DNA from: Propionibacteriaceae bacterium UBA7704
GTDB taxonomy: Bacteria; Actinomycetota; Actinomycetes; Propionibacteriales; Propionibacteriaceae
DNA length: 64,000 bases
Reading direction: 5' to 3'
NCBI GenBank assembly: GCA_002482525.1
Contig: DLGC01000016.1
Coordinates: forward strand, 1-64,000
The position numbers were made by a program, and so were the translations under genes. Shown piece after piece: positions 1 through 7,969 of this stretch. The number at the start of each line of letters is the position of its first letter. The stretch's first letter is position 1. Below the pieces are notes generated by a model. That model had not been told where the DNA came from. It did not search any database and saw nothing but the letters and a program-made list of their open reading frames with translations.

Positions 1-20
1 CAACCAGCCGGGGGGGGGGA
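1..20 (-). repeat. edge of a dispersed repeat unit
   Basis: The first bases of the window (caaccagccgg followed by a G-run) match the end of the inverted units of the repeat cluster at 16981-17460, where the same caaccagccgg is followed by a G-rich tail. Only the tip is visible, so this is probably the right end of another copy lying mostly outside the window. Confidence 0.4.
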
Positions 21-37
21 AGTGTGGGCTTTCTATG

Positions 38-84
38 CGCTTGGCCCCGGCAGCTATGGGGGAGGGAGCTGCCGGGGCCAAGCG
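38..84 (-). terminator. hairpin terminator downstream of the first Rpf gene
   Basis: A perfect 18-bp stem (38-55 pairing with 67-84) with an 11-nt loop lies just past the stop codon of the minus-strand Rpf gene. There is no clear T-run, which is common for terminators in high-GC actinobacteria. Confidence 0.75.
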
Positions 85-105
85 TGGGGGTGGTGGGGGG
101 AGGTA

Positions 106-888
106 TCAGGCGCAACCCCAGGGGCGGGTGCCCATCTTGGCGTAGAGCCGATTCGCGACGGTGATCTGCTCGGCCTTGGTTGCGCGGTGCGGCAGTGACG
201 CGAAGTCGCGGCCACCAGCGCCACGCCAGGAGGCCGCCGCGAACTGCAGGCCGCCGTAGTAACCGTTACCGGTGTTGATGTGCCAGTTGCCGCCGGATTC
301 GCAGCGCGCGATTCGGTTCCACATCTTCAGATGCGCGAGGTTCAGCTTCGGGCCCTTGGTGCCCACCCGGATCACGCGAGTGACCGGCTCGACCAGCACA
401 AGCCGCGTCACCAGGGTCTTGGACTTCAGCTTCCCGTTCACATGCTTGACTGAATAGGTGTTGGACGACCGGCCAGGCTTGCCCGCGACAAGAACCTTGG
501 TATGACCCCGACGCAGGGTCTTGGACTTCTCCTTGATGACCCTGACGTACTTCTCGGTGAGCGTGCGGGTTGTCAGCGAGATGCGCTTGATCACGACCTT
601 GGTGCCATTGGTCACCCGGGCAGTGAGGGCGGGGCGAACCTTGTCATAGGGGCCGAGCGTCAGATGCTTCTGAATGAGCAGGTCGGCAACGGTCAAGGCT
701 CGGGTCCGAACGGTCTTGGCCTTCTTCTTGCCGACCTTGATGGTGATCTTGTGTTGGTGGTTTGCCTTGGCGAACGTCGTCGAGACGGGGGCGGCGGCAG
801 GCGTTACGGTGTCCGCGGAGGCCGCGCCTTGAGCGCTGCCGGCGAGCAGAGCCACGCTGAGCGCAGCGGTCGCGATGAGTTTCTTCAT
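106..888 (-). CDS. Resuscitation-promoting-factor-like cell wall hydrolase (G5 + Rpf domain)
   Basis: Secreted 260-residue protein. An N-terminal signal peptide (MKKLIATAALSVALLAGSAQG, cleaved near residue 25) is followed by one DUF348/YabB-like ubiquitin-fold module (about 45-100), a G5-like segment (about 105-180) and a C-terminal Rpf transglycosylase-like domain (about 187-260). The Rpf domain has the characteristic RCESGGNW with its catalytic Glu, the NTGNGYYGGLQF core and a terminal WGCA that supplies the second disulfide Cys. Rpf proteins cleave peptidoglycan glycan strands and promote growth or exit from dormancy. It lies directly downstream of a longer paralogue in the same orientation, so it is probably a duplication with loss of N-terminal modules. 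Confidence 0.9.
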   Translation of the reverse strand: MKKLIATAALSVALLAGSAQGAASADTVTPAAAPVSTTFAKANHQHKITIKVGKKKAKTVRTRALTVADLLIQKHLTLGPYDKVRPALTARVTNGTKVVIKRISLTTRTLTEKYVRVIKEKSKTLRRGHTKVLVAGKPGRSSNTYSVKHVNGKLKSKTLVTRLVLVEPVTRVIRVGTKGPKLNLAHLKMWNRIARCESGGNWHINTGNGYYGGLQFAAASWRGAGGRDFASLPHRATKAEQITVANRLYAKMGTRPWGCA

Positions 889-981
889 GGATTCCTTGCA
901 GTTGGGCGTCAGTCGACCACTGATGGGCAGAGTTCGACTCAGGGGTGACGCTGGGCTGGATTTAGTTGGCGAGACCTGGGT

Positions 982-2073
982 TCAGGCCGCGTGGGCGCAT
1001 CCCCAGGGCTTCAACCCGGAGATGGCGTAGTACCGGTTGGCGACGGTGATCTGCTGAGCACGCGTCGCCTGGTGTGGCAGGGCGGCGAAATCGCGGCCCC
1101 CCATCGCACGCCAGGACGCTGCGCTGAACTGCAGGCCGCCGTAATAGCCGTTACCGGTATTGATTTGCCAGTTACCGCCGGACTCGCATCGAGCGATCCG
1201 ATCCCACATGGCTGCGCGGGCGAGATTGATGCCCACACCGTTTGGAGAAGTCTTGGTGCCGACCTCAACGGTGGCGGTCTTGGGTTTGACCAGCACGACC
1301 TCGTTGACGACGACCTTGGAATCGACCTTGCCGTTGATCACCGTGATCTTGTAGGTGCGGGTGGCCTTGCCGGCCTTGCCCTTCACGATGGTCTTGGACT
1401 CGCCGGCCCACATAGTGGAGTTCTTCTTCTTCGTCACGGGGGCAGGAACGGCCTCGGTGACGGTCTTGGTGGAAACCTCCACCCGATCCAGCCGTACCTT
1501 CGTGTCCGCAGTGAGCACGGTGTCGGCAGCGGGGGAGACGATGTCGTCGTTATCGGCGACCAGGTTCTCTTCGGACAGGAGCTCGGCCACGGTGTTGGCC
1601 GTCGTGGTGACGACGTGCTTGTCGCCGGCCACGCGAACTTCAATGGCCTTCGGCGTGCTGACCGAGATCTGGGCGCCATCACGAGGCAGCGGAACGTTCA
1701 GGTTGAAGGAACTCCAGGCCTGATCGAGATCGGGAAGCGTCGCAACCTGAGGAATGTCGGCCAGAGTGTGAGCCTTGGTGACCAGCTCGACGGTGGTGCC
1801 GTTGACGGTCAGCGTGATCGGCTTGGCGTAGGTCACGACGACCTGCTGGCCGTCCTCGACAGTCGCATCGAGGGCCGGTGAGACGGTGTCATGCGGCTTG
1901 AGGGTGATGCCGTTGGCCGTGAGCACATCAGCGACGGTGACAGCGAAGGCTCCGCCGCGAACGGGCTGCCCGTCGACGACGAGGTTGACGTCCTTATGCA
2001 GCGCGGTCGCCGTGGTCGTACCGCCGGCGACGAGCGCGAAGGTGAGCGCTGCGGCGGTGAGGATCTTCTTCAA
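982..2073 (-). CDS. Resuscitation-promoting factor, RpfB-like (DUF348 repeats + G5 + Rpf)
   Basis: A 363-residue exported protein with RpfB-like architecture. A signal peptide (about 1-24) is followed by a first DUF348 module (about 28-70), a diverged middle module, another DUF348 module (about 145-190), a G5 domain (about 198-275) and a C-terminal Rpf domain (about 285-363) with RCESGGNW and YYGGLQF. It acts outside the membrane as a lytic transglycosylase-like muralytic enzyme. Unlike mycobacterial RpfB it has a cleavable signal and no lipobox. Its Rpf domain is very close to that of the downstream paralogue at 106-888, about 90 bp away. An inverted repeat lies about 50-85 bp upstream of the start. 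Confidence 0.92.
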   Translation of the reverse strand: MKKILTAAALTFALVAGGTTTATALHKDVNLVVDGQPVRGGAFAVTVADVLTANGITLKPHDTVSPALDATVEDGQQVVVTYAKPITLTVNGTTVELVTKAHTLADIPQVATLPDLDQAWSSFNLNVPLPRDGAQISVSTPKAIEVRVAGDKHVVTTTANTVAELLSEENLVADNDDIVSPAADTVLTADTKVRLDRVEVSTKTVTEAVPAPVTKKKNSTMWAGESKTIVKGKAGKATRTYKITVINGKVDSKVVVNEVVLVKPKTATVEVGTKTSPNGVGINLARAAMWDRIARCESGGNWQINTGNGYYGGLQFSAASWRAMGGRDFAALPHQATRAQQITVANRYYAISGLKPWGCAHAA

Positions 2074-2124
2074 AACCGAGGTTCCTGTGCTGTAGGTGAC
2101 TACTTCCTGAGAACAGCCTGCATG

Positions 2125-2157
2125 ATCCTGAGAGTTTTCGTCAAGTTCTCTCAGGAT
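2125..2157. promoter_or_regulatory. inverted repeat in the rpf promoter region
   Basis: ATCCTGAGAG (2125-2134) and CTCTCAGGAT (2148-2157) are a perfect 10-bp inverted repeat with a 13-bp spacer, 52-84 bp upstream of the rpf start. On the minus strand a TTGACG that could be a -35 box sits in the spacer. Placement over a likely promoter suggests an operator; a transcript hairpin is the alternative. I saw no ydaO (c-di-AMP) riboswitch signature, although some rpf genes have one. Confidence 0.5.
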
Positions 2158-2197
2158 TCCGGCGCGTCGCGTGCCAGTGCCGGGGGCCGTCCTAGGA

Positions 2198-2239
2198 CAC
2201 GCGAACGCCGCCGAACCGAAGTTCGGCGGCGTTCGCGTG
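2198..2239. terminator. strong hairpin terminator after sodA
   Basis: A perfect 19-bp stem (2198-2216 with 2221-2239) closed by a CGAA tetraloop, 36 bp beyond the sodA stop codon. It separates sodA from the rpf promoter region. Confidence 0.85.
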
Positions 2240-2274
2240 GAGGTGAGTCTGCGGCAGTCGTCGCGGGCTGTGGA

Positions 2275-2883
2275 TCAGAACAGATCGGCAGCCTTTGCCT
2301 TGGCGAGACGTGCGTTCACGTCCGACCAGTTGACCACATTCCACCAGGCCTTCACATAGTCGGCCTTGACGTTCTTGTACTGCAGGTAGAAGGCGTGCTC
2401 CCACATGTCGAGCTGCAGCAGCGGAACCTGGCCGGCAGGCAGATTGTTCTGTTGGTCGTAGAGCTGGTTCACGTTCAGGCGCTTGCCGAAGGTGTCCCAG
2501 ACCAGCATCGCCCAGCCGGACCCCTGCAGGGAGTTGGCCGCCGCATTGAACTGGCCCTGGAAGCCGGTGAAGGAGCCGAAGTACTCCTCGATGGCCGAGG
2601 CCACGTCGCCGGTGGGCTCGCCGCCACCGTCAGGAGACATGTTCTTCCAGAACACCGAATGGTTGATGTGTCCGCCCAGATGGAAGGCGAGGTCCTTCTC
2701 CAGCTTGGGCACCGAGGCGAAGTCGCCCTTGTCACGGGCTTCGGCGAGCTTCTCCAGCGCGGTGTTGGCGCCAGCGACGTAGGCGGCGTGATGCTTGGAG
2801 TGATGCAGCTCCATGATCTCCCCGGAAATGGCGGGGGCCAGAGCGCCGTAGTCGTAATCAAGATCGGGCAGGGTGTATGCCAT
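2275..2883 (-). CDS. sodA: Superoxide dismutase (Fe/Mn family)
   Basis: A 202-residue cytosolic enzyme converting superoxide to oxygen and hydrogen peroxide. Metal ligands of the family are visible: His in HHSKHH near residue 28, His in GGHINHSVFW near 72-79, and the DMWEHAFYLQY block (about 159-169) with its Asp and His. The length is normal. The start MAYTLPDLDYDYGAL is the family N-terminus. It sits 62 bp downstream of the ECF S-component gene in the same direction but ends in its own strong terminator. Fe versus Mn preference cannot be decided from sequence alone. Confidence 0.97.
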   Translation of the reverse strand: MAYTLPDLDYDYGALAPAISGEIMELHHSKHHAAYVAGANTALEKLAEARDKGDFASVPKLEKDLAFHLGGHINHSVFWKNMSPDGGGEPTGDVASAIEEYFGSFTGFQGQFNAAANSLQGSGWAMLVWDTFGKRLNVNQLYDQQNNLPAGQVPLLQLDMWEHAFYLQYKNVKADYVKAWWNVVNWSDVNARLAKAKAADLF

Positions 2884-2945
2884 CGGAAAATCCCTTCGGA
2901 TGCGTTTCGTCTAATCAATCACCCACAACCGAGGGTGCGCTAGCG

Positions 2946-3761
2946 CTATTCCGCAGGTGGGGGTGCGGGAATTGCTGTTGGCCTCAGCTTGACCGCACGA
3001 GCCGACCTGCGCAAGAGGCGCAGCAGCGGAGTGCCCAGCATCAGGATCAAGAGGGCATTGGTCACTGCTCTGCCGAGATTCCAGCCCATGGAGGTCGCCA
3101 GATTGAACAACACGAAATGGTGCAGGTTCTGCCACGGGGTCGCTGCGGGATCGAACGACAGTTGCGTGCCCTCCCCGATGGCGAACGGCCAGAAGGAGAA
3201 ATCCATGAACCAGCCATAGGCGAATGCAGACACCATTCCGTAGCCGGCCAGCAACCACACCTCGACGCGCCCGTCAGCTTTGGGCAGCATGCCGGCGAAC
3301 AGTCCCACGAAACCGGCTGCCAGCATCTGGTAGGGCAGCCACGGACCAACTCCGGACACGATCAGTGACGAGGTGAACAAGGTGATCGCCCCCAAAGCGA
3401 ACCCAAACCCGGCACCATAGGCGCGACCGGCCAAGATCAGCAGGAAGAACACCAGTTCGAAGCCGGCCGTCCCCGCACTCAACGGACGCAGCACTGTGCC
3501 GACTGCGGCCAGCACGCCCAACATGGCCAGTGTCTTGACGTCCATGCGTCCACTCGACAACTCGGTGAGCACCACAGCCAGCAGCATGGGCAGTACCAGG
3601 GCGAACACCAGCGGTGCCAGGATCGGTGACAACCCCGACGACGGATTCAGGAACAGCGGCCAGCAGAAAGCAACCGTGCCGACTACTAGAGCCACGATCA
3701 GCGAGATGCTCAGCCGCGCCGGGTGGGCCGTCTGCAGTGGCTGCACCGTGGTGGAGCTCAT
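2946..3761 (-). CDS. ECF transporter S component, predicted cobalamin/corrinoid-specific
   Basis: A 271-residue membrane protein with about six to seven hydrophobic segments between residues 15 and 250. It has the small integral-membrane shape of an ECF substrate-binding subunit, with an aromatic and glycine-rich centre (GRAYGAGFGFALG, then a YGWFMDF segment). It is the last gene of the B12-riboswitch operon and overlaps the ABC gene by ATGA (3758-3761), so it should form a dedicated complex with the A and T subunits encoded just upstream. The riboswitch and the transcobalamin-like genes argue for cobalamin or a precursor as substrate; this is context, not a motif. B12-regulated ECF systems of this kind have been called CbrTUV. 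Confidence 0.75.
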   Translation of the reverse strand: MSSTTVQPLQTAHPARLSISLIVALVVGTVAFCWPLFLNPSSGLSPILAPLVFALVLPMLLAVVLTELSSGRMDVKTLAMLGVLAAVGTVLRPLSAGTAGFELVFFLLILAGRAYGAGFGFALGAITLFTSSLIVSGVGPWLPYQMLAAGFVGLFAGMLPKADGRVEVWLLAGYGMVSAFAYGWFMDFSFWPFAIGEGTQLSFDPAATPWQNLHHFVLFNLATSMGWNLGRAVTNALLILMLGTPLLRLLRRSARAVKLRPTAIPAPPPAE

Positions 3762-5347
3762 CGCAGCACCTGTTCGGCTTCGGTCACCGTCAGTACGGCG
3801 GCAGGGGCAAAGACCTTGGCAAGCTGCGGGGCGTAGGCGACCGAGGAGGTCAACACCTGGGCAGTGCTGCCTTCGATGATGATCTCGCCCTCGGCCATGA
3901 TCAGGCTGCGCTCGGAGACGGTGGCGGCGAACTCCACATCGTGGGTGCTGATCAGTACGGCCATACCGCCGTCGGCCAGTCGGGCGATGATCGCGGCCAG
4001 TTCGGCCTTGGCTCGGTAGTCCAGCCCTCGGGTCGGTTCGTCCAGCAGCAGCACCCTCGGTTCCGCACTGAGTTGGATCGCCAGCACCAGCGCCAGTCGC
4101 TGGCCTTCGGACAGATCCCGCGGGTCTCGATCAGGATCGAGTGCGACACCGAGTTCGGTCAGCAACGCAGCAGTGGTGCCGCTGGCCGCGTCGGCGTCGG
4201 CGTCGGCGCGATCACACTCGGCGCCCACGCTGGGCAGATAGAGCAGATCGGCTGCGGTCTGGGGCACCAATGTGACCAGGCGCCGGGCTGCGGTCGCCGA
4301 CAGTTCGGACGGGTCGACGCCCGCCACCGACACCGAGCCGGTGTGGGAGAGGGCGCCCTGAAGCGCCCAGAGCAGGGAGGACTTGCCGGAGCCGTTGCGA
4401 CCCAGCAGCGTGGTGACCTCTCCGGTGTGCAGGGCGAGCGCAACGGAGGCTACGGCGATCACATCGCCGTAGCGAACGCCGATATCGGTCGCGGTGAGTG
4501 CCGCGCTGCGCACCGGTGGTATTGGACGCGGCGGATCGGACGGCAGCAGGCCTTCGGCCAAGACCCGCCGGCGCGCTTGGCGCACGCTCAGGGGGGTTTC
4601 GGGCCACTGCAGCAGCTCGGCCAGGCCGGCCAGTGGCGGGCGCAGATCCGAGGCGCTCAGCACCGTGGCCGGCTCGCCGGCCACCACCCGGCCGTCACCG
4701 GGGAGCCACAGCACCGAGTCGGCGGCGTGCAGCACGCGCTCCAGCCGGTGCTCGGCGAGCACCACCGTCAACCCCACTTCGTGAATCAGGGTGGTGATCG
4801 CCCCCAGCACGTCGGCGGCTGCGGTTGGGTCCAGAGCCGATGTCGGCTCGTCCAATACGAGCACCGAGGGGCGGGCGGCGAGTACGGCGGCAATGGCGAC
4901 CCGCTGTTGCTGGCCTCCGGACAGCTCAGTCAGCGGACGGCGGCGCAGATCGGCGATCCCCAGCAGATCCAAGGTTTCTTCGACCCGTTGGCGCATGGCC
5001 GCCGGTGCTATGCCGAGCTGTTCCATGCCGTAGGCGATCTCGTCCTCGACGGTGTCGGTCACGAAGCCGCGAAGTGGGTCCTGGCCGACGAACCCCACCA
5101 CATCGGCCAGTTCTCGGGGCCGGTTTTCGGCGGTGCTGCGGCCGTTGACCAACACTCGCCCGCTCAATGTGCCGCCACTGAAGTGCGGCACCAGTCCGTT
5201 GATGGCTCGCAGCAGGGTGGATTTGCCGGAGCCGGTGGCTCCGATGACCAGGCACAGGTCCCCTTCGGCGATCTGGAACGAAACCTGGTCCAGGGTGGGA
5301 CCCGCGGCGTCGAGGTAGCGGAAACTCACCTGCTCGAAGCTGATCAT
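3758..5347 (-). CDS. ECF transporter A component, fused double ATP-binding cassette
   Basis: A 529-residue protein with two ABC domains in tandem. Domain 1 (about 1-235) has Walker A GATGSGKST, signature LSGGQQQR and Walker B VLVLDEPTSALD. Domain 2 (about 275-510) has GRNGSGKSS, a degenerate signature LSEGQRLA and VLLLDEPTRGLD. ECF transporters need two ATPase subunits, and here they are fused. ATP hydrolysis powers uptake through the adjacent T and S proteins. The start ATG at 5347 (MISFEQVSFRYLD) is chosen because it begins at the normal ABC N-terminus and overlaps the stop of the T gene by ATGA. The open frame continues upstream without ABC similarity. Confidence 0.93.
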   Translation of the reverse strand: MISFEQVSFRYLDAAGPTLDQVSFQIAEGDLCLVIGATGSGKSTLLRAINGLVPHFSGGTLSGRVLVNGRSTAENRPRELADVVGFVGQDPLRGFVTDTVEDEIAYGMEQLGIAPAAMRQRVEETLDLLGIADLRRRPLTELSGGQQQRVAIAAVLAARPSVLVLDEPTSALDPTAAADVLGAITTLIHEVGLTVVLAEHRLERVLHAADSVLWLPGDGRVVAGEPATVLSASDLRPPLAGLAELLQWPETPLSVRQARRRVLAEGLLPSDPPRPIPPVRSAALTATDIGVRYGDVIAVASVALALHTGEVTTLLGRNGSGKSSLLWALQGALSHTGSVSVAGVDPSELSATAARRLVTLVPQTAADLLYLPSVGAECDRADADADAASGTTAALLTELGVALDPDRDPRDLSEGQRLALVLAIQLSAEPRVLLLDEPTRGLDYRAKAELAAIIARLADGGMAVLISTHDVEFAATVSERSLIMAEGEIIIEGSTAQVLTSSVAYAPQLAKVFAPAAVLTVTEAEQVLR

Positions 5348-6525
5348 CGCCGCACCAACTCCGCATGGGGGCGTGGGCTGCGAGTACGCAGCTCGCGGCG
5401 GCTGGCCTCGGGGATCTGACGGTGTTGCGGGCGGGTGAGCGGCAGCGGGGCCACCACCAAGGCCAGCACCACCAGCATCGGCCCCGTCAACTGTGGCCAC
5501 GCCAGTGGGTCGGTGCTGGGCTGGAAGGCCGTTGGCTGTAGCAGGGCGTTCGCCTGGGAACTGAGGGCGGGGGGATCCAGACCACCGACCGCGAGGACGA
5601 TGATCGCGATCATCACCCCGCTGGCGACCACCAAGGTCTCGGTGGATCGCCACGGCTGCGGACGGTAGCGGGTAACGGATAGGCGGGCACCGGCATGCCG
5701 CAGACCCACTCCGACCCCGACCACGCCGGCAACCAACAGGGCGCCGGCCAGCCAGCCGGCATCGGTACTGAGCAGCAGGAATCCGCCCATGGTGGCCACC
5801 AGCACCGAGACCAGCATGACGGTCAGCGTCCCGGTGATCGGGCGCCCGGCGGTGCGGGCGAAGCCGCGGGCTTCCATTCCTTCGGCCAGCGACAGCGACC
5901 GATCAATAGCATCACTCAGAATCGACAACGCGATCGGGCCCACTGCGGCGAGACCTCGGGCCGTGTCACCGCGCAACCGTCGGGCCCGGCGCACCCGCTG
6001 TGCGCTCTCGATCAATTGCGGGGCCACGCTGAGTGCCACCACCACCGCCACCGAGGCCTCGTATAGCGCTGCCGGCACTGAGCGCAGCGCTTGGCGCGGA
6101 TTGGCGAGTGCATTGGCTGCCCCGATGGCGAGCAGCAGGACGGCGAGTCGCAGCGCTTCGTACACCGTGGCCGTGAGTGCCTCGGCGGTGACCGGCCCTC
6201 CCAGCCGAATTCCGGCGGCCCATTCCGGCAGCGGAACCTGCGGCAGCGCGAACAGCACGGTGGTGCCGCTCGGCGCACCGATGAGGATCTGGAAGAACAC
6301 TCGCATCGCGATGACGAAGGCAGCCAACAGCAGATAGGCGCGCACCGAGCGAGCCCAGGGTGAGTCACTGCGACGCAGCAGCACCACGATGACCATGGCG
6401 AGTGCCATCGCGGTGAGCAGCAGCGGATTGGTGGTGCCGTTGACGGCGATAGCGATTCCGATCGCCCAGCCCCACCACGCCAGCGGGTGCAGTGATCTCA
6501 GCGTCTGCGTCCTTTCCTCAGCCAC
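5344..6525 (-). CDS. ECF transporter T component (EcfT/CbiQ-like membrane subunit)
   Basis: About 393 residues with roughly eight hydrophobic segments. The central cytoplasmic region carries the EcfT-type MEARGF motif (about residues 230-235), which couples to the ATPases. The protein is longer than a standard EcfT (about 260) because of extra C-terminal membrane segments. The start is uncertain: GTG at 6525 (VAEERTQTLRSLHP) overlaps the previous gene by 28 bp and has no clear Shine-Dalgarno sequence, while a GAGGAAAGGA lies just inside the frame. It overlaps the ABC gene by 4 bp. In the complex it is the scaffold between the ATPases and the S component. Confidence 0.88.
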   Translation of the reverse strand: MAEERTQTLRSLHPLAWWGWAIGIAIAVNGTTNPLLLTAMALAMVIVVLLRRSDSPWARSVRAYLLLAAFVIAMRVFFQILIGAPSGTTVLFALPQVPLPEWAAGIRLGGPVTAEALTATVYEALRLAVLLLAIGAANALANPRQALRSVPAALYEASVAVVVALSVAPQLIESAQRVRRARRLRGDTARGLAAVGPIALSILSDAIDRSLSLAEGMEARGFARTAGRPITGTLTVMLVSVLVATMGGFLLLSTDAGWLAGALLVAGVVGVGVGLRHAGARLSVTRYRPQPWRSTETLVVASGVMIAIIVLAVGGLDPPALSSQANALLQPTAFQPSTDPLAWPQLTGPMLVVLALVVAPLPLTRPQHRQIPEASRRELRTRSPRPHAELVRR

Positions 6526-7235
6526 CAGGCGCCGGCGCCCAGACCTCCCAGTCCGACGGTCGCGGCGGTAATGATCAGGGCGGTCGGGCTGCCGGGATCG
6601 GTGCCGTCGTCGATCAGCACCGGGGATGCGCTCGGAGTCGGTGTTGGCGTCGGTGTGGTCGGGCTCGGTGTCGGTGACGCCGAAGGGGCCTTGGTGGCGG
6701 TGGCCTTGGTGGTCTTCGCGGGCACCGACGCCGTGGCGGTCGTCGGCTTGGTGGTCGTGGCCTTGGGCTTGGGCTTGGCGACCGCCACCGGATTGTTCGG
6801 TGGTTTCGCCCCCGGCGCGGAGGCAGAGCCGGACACACTCACATAGTGCCAACCCTCCGCAGCTCCCTTGGTGGGGTGATAGGAGTTCGCCCCCAGATTG
6901 GAATAGCTCCAGCCGGAGTAGCTGCCGTCCGAGCGGCGGGTGGCGTGCCAATAGGACCAATAGTTCTTGTACACATCCGGCTTGCCGGGCTTACCGGCGA
7001 TGACGGTGATCATGCCGCCACTCGAGCGTGCGCCGAAGGTGGACTGCAATGCCGAAGTACCGCTGCTGAAACTGGTAGCGCAGCGCGTCGAGACCCCGCC
7101 CCCCAGGCTGCCGAAGTCGACCACGACCCACACCCCGTTGCAGGCGGTGAAGTCCTTGGCGACGGCAGGAACCGGCGCCCAGGCGCCCAACCCGAAGACC
7201 ACCACTGCCAGGAGCGCGAACCACAGCCTTCTCAT
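6498..7235 (-). CDS. Exported membrane-anchored DUF4430-like (transcobalamin C-domain-like) protein
   Basis: A 245-residue exported protein. A signal peptide (about 1-26) is followed by one DUF4430-like domain (about 28-135) containing CNGVWVVVD, a second Cys about 20 residues later (RCATSF), the YWSYWHA motif, WSYSNLG and GWHY. Then come a Thr/Pro/Lys-rich linker (about 140-205), suited to crossing the cell wall, and a C-terminal transmembrane helix with a basic tail ending LRKGRRR. The domain is shared with the next two genes upstream and resembles the beta domain of transcobalamin. ATGA overlap with the preceding gene and the T-component gene just downstream place it in the B12 uptake operon. 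A corrinoid-handling role at the membrane is inferred. Confidence 0.75.
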   Translation of the reverse strand: MRRLWFALLAVVVFGLGAWAPVPAVAKDFTACNGVWVVVDFGSLGGGVSTRCATSFSSGTSALQSTFGARSSGGMITVIAGKPGKPDVYKNYWSYWHATRRSDGSYSGWSYSNLGANSYHPTKGAAEGWHYVSVSGSASAPGAKPPNNPVAVAKPKPKATTTKPTTATASVPAKTTKATATKAPSASPTPSPTTPTPTPTPSASPVLIDDGTDPGSPTALIITAATVGLGGLGAGAWWLRKGRRR

Positions 7236-7969
7236 CGGTGAACCCTCCGTGTTGCCGCGGAGGCCCGGGTCACCGTCTGCAGGCTGGGGCTCGAGACGGT
7301 GACCCGGACGCTGATGCGAGCGCGCCGGTCGGCGGCGCGCAGTCGGTAGCCGGTGTTGGTGGCGCCGGCGATGAGCTTGCCGGAGCGGTACCACCGCACC
7401 CTCACCCGTTGCGGAGTGGGTTGCCAACATCCGATGCGAACCCGCAGCTTCCGGCCAACCTTGGCCTTGCCTGAGATCACCGGGCGAGGGGTGGCCGAAT
7501 ACCCCCGCGGCGGCATCCGGTTCGGCGCGATACTGCCACCGGCGCCGAAGCGCCAGCCCTCCACCGAGCCTCGGGTCGGGTGGTAGCTTCCCGCGCCCTG
7601 GCTGGAGTAGCTCCAGGCCGAGAAAGTGCCATCGGCCCGCACCGAGGCATGCCAGTAGGACCAGTAGTCGGTGAAAGAGGTTGCGTCGACGACGGTGGGG
7701 AAGGCGTGAATTCGGGTCACGAAGCCCGTCGAAGTGGCTTTGTCGAGCTCCACGCTGAACCCAGCGCTGCGCAAGGCTGTGAGTCCGCTGCCATAGCTGG
7801 TGGCGCAGCGAGTCGTGGCGTCACCATTTCCTCGGTCCACGACGACCCATACCCCGGAACAGGATCGGGTGGTCGCTGGCAGCGTCGGCACGCTGGCCGA
7901 ACTCGACGCGACCGGGCCGGCCACCAGCAGCAGGCTGGTGGCCAGCGCTATCGCCAGCAGTCGATTCAT
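7232..7969 (-). CDS. Secreted DUF4430-like protein with C-terminal Ig-like domain
   Basis: A 245-residue secreted protein. A signal peptide (about 1-28) precedes a DUF4430-like domain (about 35-145) with CSGVWVVVD, a second Cys in RCATSY, the motif FTDYWSYWHASV, WSYSSQGAGSYHP and GWRFG. A second domain (about 160-245) has the pattern of actinobacterial surface repeats (PVISGKAKVGRKLRV, then VRVRWYRSGKLIAGAT). There is no membrane anchor or sortase motif, so it may be released or held non-covalently. It overlaps both neighbours by ATGA (7232-7235 and 7966-7969), indicating translational coupling. Role inferred: a corrinoid-binding or relay protein of the B12 uptake system. Confidence 0.73.
   Translation of the reverse strand: MNRLLAIALATSLLLVAGPVASSSASVPTLPATTRSCSGVWVVVDRGNGDATTRCATSYGSGLTALRSAGFSVELDKATSTGFVTRIHAFPTVVDATSFTDYWSYWHASVRADGTFSAWSYSSQGAGSYHPTRGSVEGWRFGAGGSIAPNRMPPRGYSATPRPVISGKAKVGRKLRVRIGCWQPTPQRVRVRWYRSGKLIAGATNTGYRLRAADRRARISVRVTVSSPSLQTVTRASAATRRVHR

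Noticed and set aside
3614..5419. 601-residue plus-strand open frame opposite the ECF ATPase
   Set aside because: Composition and Gly/Arg/His-rich content are those of a codon-bias shadow; the minus strand has two ABC domains.
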